The notes under the pieces are model-generated. The model did no database searches. It was given only the letters and a program-made list of their open reading frames with translations, and had not been told where the DNA came from. Of a DNA stretch of 64,000 bases, positions 53,696 through 64,000 are shown in pieces. Positions within the stretch are counted from its first letter, which is position 1. Every line of letters starts with the position of its first letter. Source of the DNA: Phylloscopus collybita (taxonomy: Eukaryota; Chordata; Aves; Passeriformes; Phylloscopidae); contig JAJNNQ010000137.1 of NCBI GenBank assembly GCA_027886175.1, positions 6,824,001-6,888,000 of the forward strand, given 5' to 3'. A program made the position numbers and the translations under genes.

Positions 53696-56600
53696 TGGAC
53701 TTGAGATGTTTGGTGGCACTGGAGCCTTTCCTGAACATTGGAGGTCTTCAGTCATGAGTAGAACTTTTCACTGCCATCAAGTTGCATTTGTCTACATCTC
53801 CTTTAATTTTTTTCCCTTCTCTCTCCATGTTTTCTCAGCCATAATTACAGTTCATTCTCCAGAACAACGTTTCTTTTTTCATCACTGGACCCATATCCCT
53901 GTAATGCAGAAATGCCTTAATTTTTATGAACTATATTTAATTTGACTTAATACCACACGGGTTTCATTTGGTTCCCTTCTCTTTCCATTATATTTTCCAA
54001 ATAAAATGGAATGGAATTTTTGACAGCTGTTACAGACTTTCCTGTATGACTCTTCTCAGCTCTGCTTCCAAATGGTTTATCATTATGTTGTTGAACATTC
54101 TCCCAGGCAGTTTAATGGTGTATCTGGTGCAGTGCTAACATAGTGGGATGCAAACCATTACTGTAGACATTATTTACCTTAAAATAAGCAAACTGCATTT
54201 TCCAACAATTAATCAAGTGTAAACTGAAATATCTGAGCTGACTTCTGCTATTCTTTTCTTTCTGCTAAAGATGTAGTAGAGAGGGGAAGTTTCCATTTTC
54301 CCATAAGAGACAAATTTTGGAAGCCTTTAACAGTTCACTAAAAAATCAGCTGCCTGTGACCTCTTCTAGTTCTCTGCCAAAATATACTTACAGCAACCTC
54401 CCCCTTTTCTTCCACATGGAATCACATTAGAAAACTGTTATTTGATGCCATAAAACAATGTGAATCAGCCTGTTATGTGTTCACTTGATTAAACAGAATA
54501 CATTTTATTGCTGCATTTGCATGCTTCTCTTTGAAATCTGGAGTCAAGCAACTGAATCTCTTTGGGGATTAAGCACATTTTAGTGATGGCTGTATAAATT
54601 ATTGGCAAATTAGCAGAACGTCATTGTCTCAGCTTTGACAGTGCTTGCTAGGGGGGAAATGCACAAAGAATGTGTTTTGGCTTGGCTCTGATTGTGTTAG
54701 TTGGTGTTTGTAATACAGAATACAATTGATTAAGGTTTGGGGAAAACTACGTGTCTTAGAGCCACAGTGGGAAATTACTGAGTAGCTTCAGTGATCTGTA
54801 ATCTTCCTTCAAAGAAAAGATTTTACTATTTCCTTTTGAAAAATAGGTTTTGGGATTCTTTGATAGTAGAGGGGTAAGTTGGCAGGTTTTGTCCTTCCAG
54901 AGCCTGAAGTAGCTGTAAAATCAAGGTATTTAATTATAATCAGGTAGCAGCAGGTGTCACCATTTAGGAGCCAGTGGTTGTTGACTCTTCTCCAGCAGTG
55001 ACCAACACAGATGCTTCAATGTATGTGTAGAAGCAGCTACAATTCATGCTGACACACCAGTGGGGATGACATCTCCTCCTCAGCAAGGAGTGCTGCTGGT
55101 TGGTCCAGTCATGAAGCATGGAGGCCTTAAATAGCTATTCTAGATAATACTCCACAACTTCTCTGGGAAGCATATTCCAGTCCCTTGCTGCCCTCACAGT
55201 ATTTTCTCTTAGCACGTAATCTAAATATCCCCTGTTTTGGTTTAAAACCATTCCCTCTTGTTCTATTACTGTCTGCCCATATAAAAAGTAACCCTTTTAT
55301 AAGCCCCCCTTAGGTACTGGAAGACTGCAATGAGGTGTCCCCAGAGCCTTCTCTTCTCAGTGATAACCTCAAGAGAACTCTTGTGAAGTTCTGCTTATCT
55401 TTGATGGTGTTCTCTCTTAGTCTTTCCCCTTGTGTGCTACATTCACTGAATCCCTTGTTTTTATTTCCTGTTGAAGACTTCTGAACTCTCTGCTTTGGTA
55501 GAGGTGTAAGGGGAGAGGAGTAGAAATAAAAGGCAGTCAGGCTTACCCTAGAATATGCAGTGTATATCACAGTGTTCAGTGACACCCCCAGTCCCCTGGC
55601 TGGATGTGCCCACACTCAAGTCATGCAGCAGGAAGGAGGGACACACAAGAACAGAGTTGATCATAGGCTGCCATTGTGTTTTGGTTGTTCCTCTGTAGGA
55701 TCTGTAGAGCAAGAGCTCATCAGGAAGAATTCTCTAAGGTCCCTGTACTGTGAGGCTGCTGCTGTAACAACACCCTAAAGCCACAGTAGAGTTTTGTGAT
55801 GTGTATTTGCTACCCCATCCCTTTCCTCTTGCAAAACCAGCCCAACCTGGTCCTGGCCTTTTCTTCTTGCAGTAAGAAAGCTCAGTTTTGCCTGTGCTTG
55901 TGTGGCTGAGAAGCTTTGAGGTGGCTCTGGATAAAGAGCAGGCATTAATGAGTGGGCAATGGCACCATGGACATCAGACCCCAGTTAAGGCTTTGTTTTG
56001 GTCTCCCTTGCTCTAATTGTTCTAATTAGGTGAAAGATTGCAGTGGAAATCTCCTTAAACAGAGATGGAATTTCTGGGTGCAGTCAGGATATTTTGGACA
56101 CCTTTTTTCTGATTTCTGGAATTTGTTCCATACTGGGAGGACATAATATATTTTAAATAGCTTTTGATTTTTAAATTTGAAAAGGCAGTTCATTTTTAAA
56201 TTGGTTTGGCTGTGAGTGAAACCAGCTGTGTTCAATTAATTAAGTAAAAACAATCACTTGAAGAAAAAATAAAATATTTTCATTTTCCACAGTAGACTTT
56301 GGCCTTGCTTTCAAAATTCATTAAAGATTTAAAAACCAAACAACTCTTCTAGAAAAGCCAAACCAAACAACCAAAAAACACCCAAACCCATGAACAAAGA
56401 CAAAAACCGCACAAACTTTATTTCAGATTGGCCTGCAATAAACTTTTTGAGTCTTGCTTTTCTATTCTGCCCATAAATTAAAAAAGTGATCAGTTTTTCA
56501 CAAACCTTTCTGCAATTGTGATTTTTATCAGAGAGCTGAGATACTTGGAACTTTTGACTTCTGAATAAAAACCTAAAGTTTTCTTCAGCCTCCAGCTAGG

Positions 56601-59164
56601 CATTGTAGATGCTGGGTTAAACCTTGTTCTCATCCACAGCATTTCCTCTGATTTCAGCATTTTACTCCTGAGTGTGCAGGACTCAGAGCAAAGTGATTAC
56701 TCTCAAGGCTCACAGTCAGGGTTCTGGGGAGGAGCTGTGACAGGACCCCCTCTGCTTTGAGGTGAATTGCCCAAATCTTTAAATATGATGGGAGCATTAG
56801 AGTAGGAAAGGTTTGTACTCTAAACTCAAGTTTTACATAAACAGGTACAAAAACATAAATTGATATAAATAGAGAAACTGAAATAGTGATGTGAGACAAC
56901 AGCAAAGAAAAAAAAAATTGAAATTGCCTTTCTTAAAATGTTTTCATGCCAGTATGGTGTGGAAAACCTCTGCTTTGTCATTTTCCTTTTCTGTCCTGCT
57001 GTGTTTTGAAACTGGATTACTTCATCAGGCATTACCAAACAATCTGCATCTGTGGACATCCAATGGAAAGCAGTGAAAGGCTTTCAAGACAAAGCCAAAT
57101 AAAGTACAAGAATGTCAGGAGCATTCAGTGGGGATGGAAGTCCAGTGCTCTGCATGTTTTTGGTTATTGTGGGGGGTTTTTTTGTATGAAAACTCCACAT
57201 GCAAGTGGCTTTCAAGCCAACTAAGTATTCACAGCAGGTGTTCAGACACAGGCACTGGGTCATTTTCTCAATAGTGCTATCAAAGTGAATGAAAACTCCA
57301 GCACAGTGAGATCCTCACCTGCTATAAATTAACTTCTGTAATGTCAATTTAGATTCTGGGGCTGGAATTCATCTGACACAATGCCTTAATTTTTAGTGCA
57401 AACTCTGTGATCTGAGCAAGCTGTGCTCACCTTTGTTTGGAGAGTTTCATCCCTGCCTGAAGTGTCTGCCTGAGATAAGCCAGGGGAATTATGCCTACTT
57501 CCTTCCACTGAGTACAAAGGGAGAGGGGTTGACAATCTCAGATGTAGCCATTTACTTTGTCCTTGTAAACAATGAGTGTCAGATGAGGTGCATTTGATCC
57601 TGATTGTGACTTTCCATAAAAACTGAGAAGAGACTCTCATTGGCTTAGGTATTTTTAAGAGCTCCATATGGACAAGATGTCAGAATTATGGTCAGCTATT
57701 CTGAACTTCTGTCACACTGTGGTCAGCCTCTTAGTCAACAAAGAGCACACCAAAGTCAAATGAATGTAGGTGCCCAACCTGAGGTGCTTTCAGAGGTCTT
57801 GATTTGGAAAGGAAGACACTGGGGCTGTCAAAACTTGACCCTGGGCCCTACATCAGGGTGGGAAACAAGCCTGAAACATCAGGCATGCCAGAGGTTGTGG
57901 AGAGGAAGAAGCTGAATGCAGAGCTCTGCATGTAGGGCGGGCTGATCTATGCCTACTCTGGGGAAAGTCACAGGAACTCCTGTCCTGGACAGATCCATGA
58001 TGCAGAGGCTTAAATGGCTGCCTCTGTCATGGAGGTGTTGACATCAAGAGGTCTTTGCTGGTGGACATGTGGATATTTAGAAAATACAAGCATCCGTCTG
58101 TGAGTAGGGATTTTAAGAACCTTTATTTTTAATTTTTGCATTCCAAATAACAGCTACTTCCTTTGCCAGTTCAGCCCTAAAGGACTTGCATTTTTCCAGA
58201 AATGTGTGAAAACATCTGCAAGTGCAGGAGAACTGGGCTCCAGAGAACATGTACATCCCACACTATGTATCCACAGTGTCTGACTTTCAAGCCTTGCTGG
58301 TGTTGCCTTTGAAGTCAATGAGAATTTTGCTATTGACCTCAGCTGGAATGAGATCAATGGGAACAAGCCCTTAGGTAAATATGCTCAGACACATTAATCA
58401 AAGGTGTGTTTGTTTCCTTAATGACTTTTTGGACCTGACAGAAGAGAGGATTTCAGATTGTTTCGATAGAGTGGGGGCAGCTTTAGGAGTGCAGTTTCAA
58501 AAGCCAGACTTTTAAGGTATTTTGCAATTGTCTAAGTAGGTGGTATGTGTGTCTTGAAGCATTTGGTTGGAACGTAAAGGTCACCCCAGAGACGTGTGTA
58601 AATGTCTCCTGCATTTCTCTTTTTTGACTTTCTGGTCTCTGTGGTGCTCCAATTACCTTTTACAGCACTGTTGATGCAGACAAGCTGAACCAGCTTTGTT
58701 TTGGCTGGAGATATTAAACAGTCTTAGCTAATTTTCTGTCAGATTTCCTTCCAACCTAATCTAAATTCTCTTTGTTTTTATATGCTACCAATCCATTGTG
58801 TGGATGACAGCATTTAGTCATGCCAAATGACTGAACCGGGAGTCAAAATTTTTTTTGCTAGTATCTCATTAAGATGAAATTAGACATTTTCACTTTGGAA
58901 AATTACCCTATATTTTAATAACAGAAAGAGAAATTGAGATGCTTTAATAATGTGGGAGGTTTTTTAAGAAGAGGGAATTTCTATATGACCTTGAAAAAGC
59001 ATTAATCATAAGCACATATGTTGTGATGTGGATTTCATAACACAGCACTGACCAACACACAAATACCTGTGTACACACACTCCAGACTTTTTATCCTTTT
59101 TACCTAACCTCCTCTCTAGAAAAATGTAATGACCTTGAGAGAGTAAGAAACAAAAATGAAACCA
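53696..59164. other. Intergenic region between the ELAPOR2 and GRM3 3' ends
   Basis: Spacer of about 5.5 kb between two convergent genes. It contains a minus-strand CR1 fragment at about 55140-55365 and an A/C-rich low-complexity patch near 56330-56415. I see no exon with coding character; the longest open frames (about 100 codons) lie over the CR1 copy. The exact limits depend on the poly(A) sites. Confidence 0.65.
55140..55365 (-). mobile_element. CR1 LINE internal/3' fragment
   Basis: Read on the minus strand this is the CR1 region around the end of ORF2. Plus-strand words are cattccctcttgttctatta, aagcccccct and taggtactggaagactgcaa, then gaggtgtccccagagccttc and tcttctc. The extreme 3' tail is missing or strongly diverged. 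Confidence 0.85.
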
Positions 59165-59184
59165 TGCTGAAAAACTTTTATCTT

Positions 59185-59190
59185 TTTATT
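59185..59190 (-). terminator. GRM3: Likely GRM3 poly(A) signal
   Basis: AATAAA on the minus strand (plus strand TTTATT), about 455 bases after the GRM3 stop codon. The cleavage site would fall at about 59155-59175. Confidence 0.6.
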
Positions 59191-59504
59191 ACTGGTGCCT
59201 TTACATTAATACTGCTGTTTTGTGCTGAGAAAACCAATCTGTTACACGTAAGGTAACTGTAATATACAACATAGAAATGCAGTCTAAGTTAATTACAACA
59301 AGGAGCTACAAAAAAAATTCGTAGGAAAGAAGTCACCTAAACATTGCAACTGTGCTTGCAACAATCACTCCCTTACTGCAGGACTATGCACATTGTGAAC
59401 CATGGTTATTTACACATCCCTTACAACTGTTAACAACAGAAGGGCTAAAATCAGTCTAAAAAGTTCCAGAACATCACTATATACTGTACAATCCTCAAAA
59501 ATAA

Positions 59505-59510
59505 TTTATT
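59505..59510 (-). terminator. GRM3: Possible proximal GRM3 poly(A) signal
   Basis: A second minus-strand AATAAA about 135 bases after the stop codon. If used, it would give a very short 3' UTR. Confidence 0.3.
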
Positions 59511-59642
59511 ACACTGTTTCTAAAAAAAGGTACTAATTTTGCTTGGATGTCTTTTGTTTTTCTGGTGTTCTCTGGAGTGCACAACATGTGCAAAATTTTA
59601 CCTAACAGTCTAAAAACTCAAGAGCTGAACCACGAGCCACGA

Positions 59643-59716
59643 TCACAGAGACGAAGTGGTGGAGTCCAGAACTTCCCTCCCGTTGCACACAGTTGGCACG
59701 TACATACTGGCAGATG
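59643..59716 (-). CDS. GRM3: GRM3 terminal coding exon
   Basis: On the minus strand, an acceptor ctctctcttccag is followed by 74 coding bases ending in TGA (59643-59645). With a T from the preceding exon they read SSASM, then YVPTVCNGREVLDSTTSSL, then stop. This is the cytoplasmic C-terminus of metabotropic glutamate receptor 3, a Gi-coupled class C GPCR of neurons and glia. The last residues match the human ending as I recall it. The exon begins in phase 1. The seven-transmembrane exon and the rest of the gene lie beyond the window's right end. Confidence 0.95.
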
Positions 59717-60027
59717 CTGGAAGAGAGAGAGAGGGTAAAATCAACTCACATCAGGACAGCAAAAAGGGGCAGGATTAGAATTTGTGTTGGTCTGGACCAT
59801 CTCACCCCATTTAGCCAAGGTGCCTAATGAAAAACCTCTGCTTCTGTCAGCAGCGGAGCTGGTGGAGGTGCTGCTTGCACCTCTACATGAGAGCTCAGAC
59901 CTCAGGCTGAAGCTTCAGTTTTCTGAAGAAACCTGATTTCATTTTGCTGCCCACTGGGAGCATGGAGGGTGATTACACTTCTTCAAGGGGCGATGGAATA
60001 AAATACTGTTCTGGTGTGTGGGTTTGT

Positions 60028-60050
60028 TTTGTTTTGTTTTGGTTTTTTTT
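60028..60050. repeat. (TTTTG)n short repeat
   Basis: About four TTTTG units (a CAAAA repeat on the GRM3 strand), followed by a T-run, about 310 bases from the GRM3 terminal exon. Confidence 0.8.
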
Positions 60051-62174
60051 CATGATTCTGTGCCACTGGGTCTTACTTTGTAGCACTTTGCATGGTAGTG
60101 TTAATTAATAACAGCTGTAATGGTGCTAAAATATCTCAGTAGAAAAAAGTAAACCTTTGAATTTTTTGTGTTTTGTTGGCAAGAAATGCTAATCCTTTAA
60201 GCTTTCACATAATTGGAGCGGACGAAGAAAATAAATGTAAAAAATACAAGTAGGAAATATATATTTAGAAAATATATGTAGTTTTAAATCTAGGAGATAA
60301 TCTACCATATAAGAATTCTGTGTCAATCACCTTGTAATTAATAAAATAAGAATTATAAGAACGTATTGGGTGAAGATTTTTTTTAATAACTGAATTTAAA
60401 AGCAAGATTATTTCTCACCTAATCCTGGAATAATTTCTGCCTATAATACACTTCACTTCTAGGAGCTCTGGATCAGGATTCAGTATGCATCTAGAGGTGA
60501 GGACCAGATTCTGATATATTTGTTTACATGGTAAAACATTTTATACGTCCGTTTTTAATTACTTTAGTGGTATTAGTTGACAATTGAATCTGAGTATAAC
60601 AATCTGTTTCCAAATGTATTTGTATTTTGAGCAGAGAATATATTACCCTATTCTGCTTAAGTCTTGTGGATTTTAATTTAAAAGCAAACTGTTTTGTCCA
60701 TCTTTATTAAAATTATCCATTGAGCATCAGGAAGGTGTTTTCAGATACTCTGTGACATCTCTGCTCAGGGCACCATGAAGCTGCTTTTTGAAAGATACAT
60801 TAGGTTAATGGTAAAAGTGACCCAGAGAAATGTGATGCCTTCATCAAAGAAAACACATGGCAAGCAATGACTTAGTAAACTCAATCATCCACTGTAAAAA
60901 GCAATTTATGCAACTGACAAGGGCATGCTCAATATTCTACATCTGGTGCTGGCTGCACTCTCAGTTGCACACTGGTTCTGTAAAGATGCTCAATATAGCT
61001 TTTAGAAAAAAAAAATTCTTTATTCAAATCAGCTGGTATTTTTCATTCTTTGATTTGCTAAAAAAATATTTCACGGAAAAGAGATTTGCTTTACCAAAAG
61101 AAATTTAGAAGCATCTACTGAACTAATCTGCTACTGAGAGAGCAGGACATCTTCCTGAAACAGGAGACCCAAGTACAAGTCCCTCTTCTGGATCAGCTTG
61201 ATGGAATTTGATCTCTCACAGTGTGGATGTGTGTTGTAAGTCACAGGTGTGGAGCAATTGTTGTATGTAAAAGACCACAGGGCATCACGTCTGTGATTTG
61301 TAAAAATTAATTTGTATTTTGTATTCTGGTTTTCTATTCTGTTTTTAACTGGGTATAATGTAGCAACACAATGACCTAATTTTTTTTATTTTTGTTATTT
61401 TTATTTCTTCTTTTTGTTAGGGAGTAGAAAAAATCAGTTCTACTCAGGAAACCTGATTCAAATCCTTGTTCTCCTGCAGTATGGCTACAGGCAAAAGCAT
61501 TTTGTTTCCATGAACATCAGTCACTTAACCAGAATTTTTTAGCTTCAGGCTTTTTTTTTTTTTTTTGAAGTTCAACACACTGACAAGCATGAATAGCTCA
61601 AATGCTATGGTAACTGGGTCAGGAGGATATCAAAATTGGACAGAAATATATGGTGGTAGGCGAGAAATGACTGGCCTTGCCTTTTAAGTTTCCAGGCTTC
61701 CTGCGCAGCATGCACCTCACTTCTAGTGCTGGGATGCAGTTATTAACTCTGCTGGGAGGAGTAAAGTGTTCACACCGAGCATCCAGCTCTCCTGAGACAG
61801 AACAAAAGACCTTGCTTTCCATTACAGACCTCAGCAGTGTTAATCACTGGCCCTGCAGGGTTCTGAGCTACACTCCGTGTCTTATAGCAGCCACCAAGGG
61901 GTTTCCTGGAATACTGCTGGGTATGCAAGAGACACTTCACCTTCATTTTGTGTTGAGACCAAGGACAAAAGTGTGATATCAGCAGAAGCTGTGATTTGGC
62001 TCAAGTTCATTGCTTTTGATCTTCCTTCTCCTGGCTGTCCCTCATTTTGCTTAGATAATCCAAGGAAAAGAACCTGAGGTACAACGCAAGAGCCCAGCGC
62101 TGCCATGGTGACCTTGCAGCTTTGCCTACACAGCCAAGAACAGGCAGATCTGAATTTGCTGTCAGTGTGCCACT

Positions 62175-62310
62175 TAGAGTCATAGAGTCACAGAGTATCC
62201 TGTCTTGGAAGGGACCCACAAGGATCATTGAGTCTGATTCCCAGCTGTGCACAGGGCAGCCCCAGGAATCACACCCTGTGCCTGAGAGCATTGTCCCCTC
62301 TACTCATGCT
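62175..62310 (-). mobile_element. CR1 LINE 3' fragment
   Basis: Minus-orientation CR1 tail. Plus-strand words are gagtcatagagtcacagag, ttggaagggacccacaagga and tcattgagtctgattcc, then the inner words gcacagggcagccccaggaa and tgcctgagagcattgtcc. It belongs to a different CR1 subfamily from the copies with ccttaaagatcat. Confidence 0.85.
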
Positions 62311-64000
62311 CAGAGCTGGACAACTGTGAGTTATTCTCAGTTATCTCAGGGCTAGTTTGGAGCCAGGTCTGGGAAAATAAATTCAGAGGGAAAAAAAAAT
62401 TGGCCAGTCTGGCAATAAACAGTAGGTTCAATTCTCCTTCTGAACCCTGTGCAGGGCACCTGGAGGAGCTCAGCTCTGTGTGCAGATCTCCATGTGGATC
62501 TAACTTGGATAAATGACATTTGGGTGCAAAAGGTTAGTCTGAATCATGAAGGTACTTATGAATTCAGGAAGGTGAGTTCTCCATAAAGTGTTACGGGTGC
62601 TGAAGCCCATAAAAGAGGAAAATAGGGGAACATCCCAATGGGGGAGGCACAGCTGGGGCAGCAGAATTTATGCAGCACGCTGCCAAATGGGAATTTTCAG
62701 AACCAAAACCATGTGTACAAACATATACATTTCAAAACGTGTCATACACCTAAGCACACTTTTACCCTGCCTCTATTTGCCTCTATTAAATCTATATTCC
62801 TTTTTTAGTTCAGACTTCAGCTGTCGAAATGATCAAAGCTAGACACTAACACTTAGGCTACCCACAAGCATCATGAGTGTCACCTTTTCTCAGAGTGTTT
62901 GACCAGTTTTCATGGCTCAGGAAGCTGTGCTAAAAACTGTCTGTGTGTCATTTGCTGTTCAAGAGCCACTGTGCTCATGGCATTCATGATCAATGGAATG
63001 AAGAGGTGGTGGCAGCCCTGAGATGCAATGGAGGTGGGAATCCATGGAGATAGGAAAAACACTGACCTCTGGAGCTCTGATAATGTATAAAAACTGGCTT
63101 TTCAAAGTTACTAGAATGCCCTAAAGCTAATTTTGATGAGTTTGATATTAAGAAGTTTCTGAATGATGAAAATGCCATCGAGACTAAATAAAAACAAGCT
63201 GACAGCCCCAGGAGTGATGAGTGGAATATTTTAGACAAAGATTAAAACCAATTTGGATGGCAACCTTTTTAGAGTTTTATAAATGACTAGTCAGTTAAGA
63301 AAAATAATGCAAATTTATTTAAAATAATTTACAAATTAATGGAAGGGAGTAAGGGCAGATTTTTCATCTTGAAAATATTGTCACTGTGATAGACAGTGTT
63401 ATTTCCCCAAATAATTGTCCTGGATGGAAACTGTAAGGCTGTTTCCTTTGTGATGGATCTTTTGGCCCTTCTTCCACGTTCTTCCATGGTCTAAAAAGCC
63501 CAACAAGGTGAGCAGCCCTGATTCAATTAGGTGTAAGCAGTAAAAGTAAATAACTGCAGCAACCTTTCCAAACAGTGAAGTTGTAACAGATTGTAAGTCT
63601 GGATTTTATGCTTTTCTTAATGTCCTCAAGCTGTTTGCAAGCCTGAAAATGCAGGCTTTAATGTGAAGATGTGCACTGAGGATGTCTCTCAGTTGCATGC
63701 ATGCTTACACACATATGTGCTATCCAGCCATTAAAATAAAAGTGTCAAATTCCAAAATGCAATCCATAATCCAGTACAAAGTATTTATGAAACAAAATTA
63801 TTTCTGACTCAGCTCATTCCATAGCATGAGAGTATTAAAAAACTTGGAAAGACCACTTACACAAAATTGATAAGTAAGGAAACAATCTCATGGGACTTAC
63901 CATTTCACCAGGGGACCACACTTCTAAGAGTTTTTGGGAATTGATTGGTCTTTTGGGACTGTTCAGCACTTCAAGCACATAGTGCCATCTCATTAAATTT

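Larger units (their letters stand above)
59165..59642 (-). other. GRM3: GRM3 3' UTR
   Basis: Minus-strand sequence downstream of the GRM3 stop codon. It has AATAAA (plus-strand TTTATT) at 59185-59190 as the likely poly(A) signal, giving a 3' UTR of about 0.45-0.5 kb. Another AATAAA at 59505-59510 could give a much shorter form. The cleavage position is inferred. Confidence 0.7.
59717..64000 (-). other. GRM3: GRM3 last intron (part)
   Basis: At least 4.3 kb of intron run upstream of the terminal exon on the minus strand. It contains a TTTTG repeat near 60028-60050 and a CR1 fragment at about 62175-62310. No minus-strand open frame looks like an mGluR exon, so the penultimate exon is outside the window. 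Confidence 0.8.

Noticed and set aside
59717..64000. Further GRM3 coding exons on the minus strand
   Set aside because: No minus-strand frame here resembles the seven-transmembrane or other mGluR exons; the open frames are short, and one overlaps the CR1 copy at 62175-62310.

Overview
The window is vertebrate nuclear DNA, almost certainly from a bird and probably a songbird. The clues are many 3'-truncated CR1 LINE fragments ending in the typical CR1 tail, compact GT-AG introns, pure microsatellites, and LTR-like insertions of a kind I associate with passerine genomes. The species is not determined. There are no bacterial-type operons, CRISPR arrays or RNA genes that I can support.

Most of the window (up to about 53.7 kb, + strand) is one gene, ELAPOR2 (formerly KIAA1324L/EIG121L), a single-pass type I endosome-lysosome membrane glycoprotein. 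I could place 21 consecutive coding exons between 6354 and 51266. Their splice phases join without a break to give 966 residues plus a stop. Only the upstream exon(s) with the start codon and signal peptide are missing; they lie before base 1. The order is: N-terminal cysteine-rich module, TNFR/GFR-like cysteine repeats, a long ectodomain, a second cysteine-rich block, a mannose-6-phosphate-receptor-homology (MRH)-like domain, a transmembrane helix, and a short tail with a YSKL sorting motif. The 3' UTR runs to about 53.7 kb and contains a large GGAT microsatellite.

An intergenic stretch of about 5.5 kb follows, with one CR1 remnant. Then comes the 3' end of GRM3 (metabotropic glutamate receptor 3) on the minus strand: a 74-base terminal coding exon (59643-59716), a short 3' UTR down to about 59165, and at least 4.3 kb of its last intron to the window edge. 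ELAPOR2 and GRM3 are therefore convergent, as I recall for the human 7q21 locus.

The most interesting signals are: (1) a 60-base, frame-preserving, well-bounded candidate cassette exon at 45275-45334, inside the ELAPOR2 intron before the last cysteine-rich exon; (2) a very CpG/GC-rich coding exon (36876-37139, 82 of 88 codons ending in G or C) beside AT-richer exons of the same gene; (3) large pure pyrimidine or tetranucleotide arrays, one in the same intron as the candidate cassette exon and one in the 3' UTR; and (4) a 450-base solo-LTR-like element with 10-base terminal inverted repeats.
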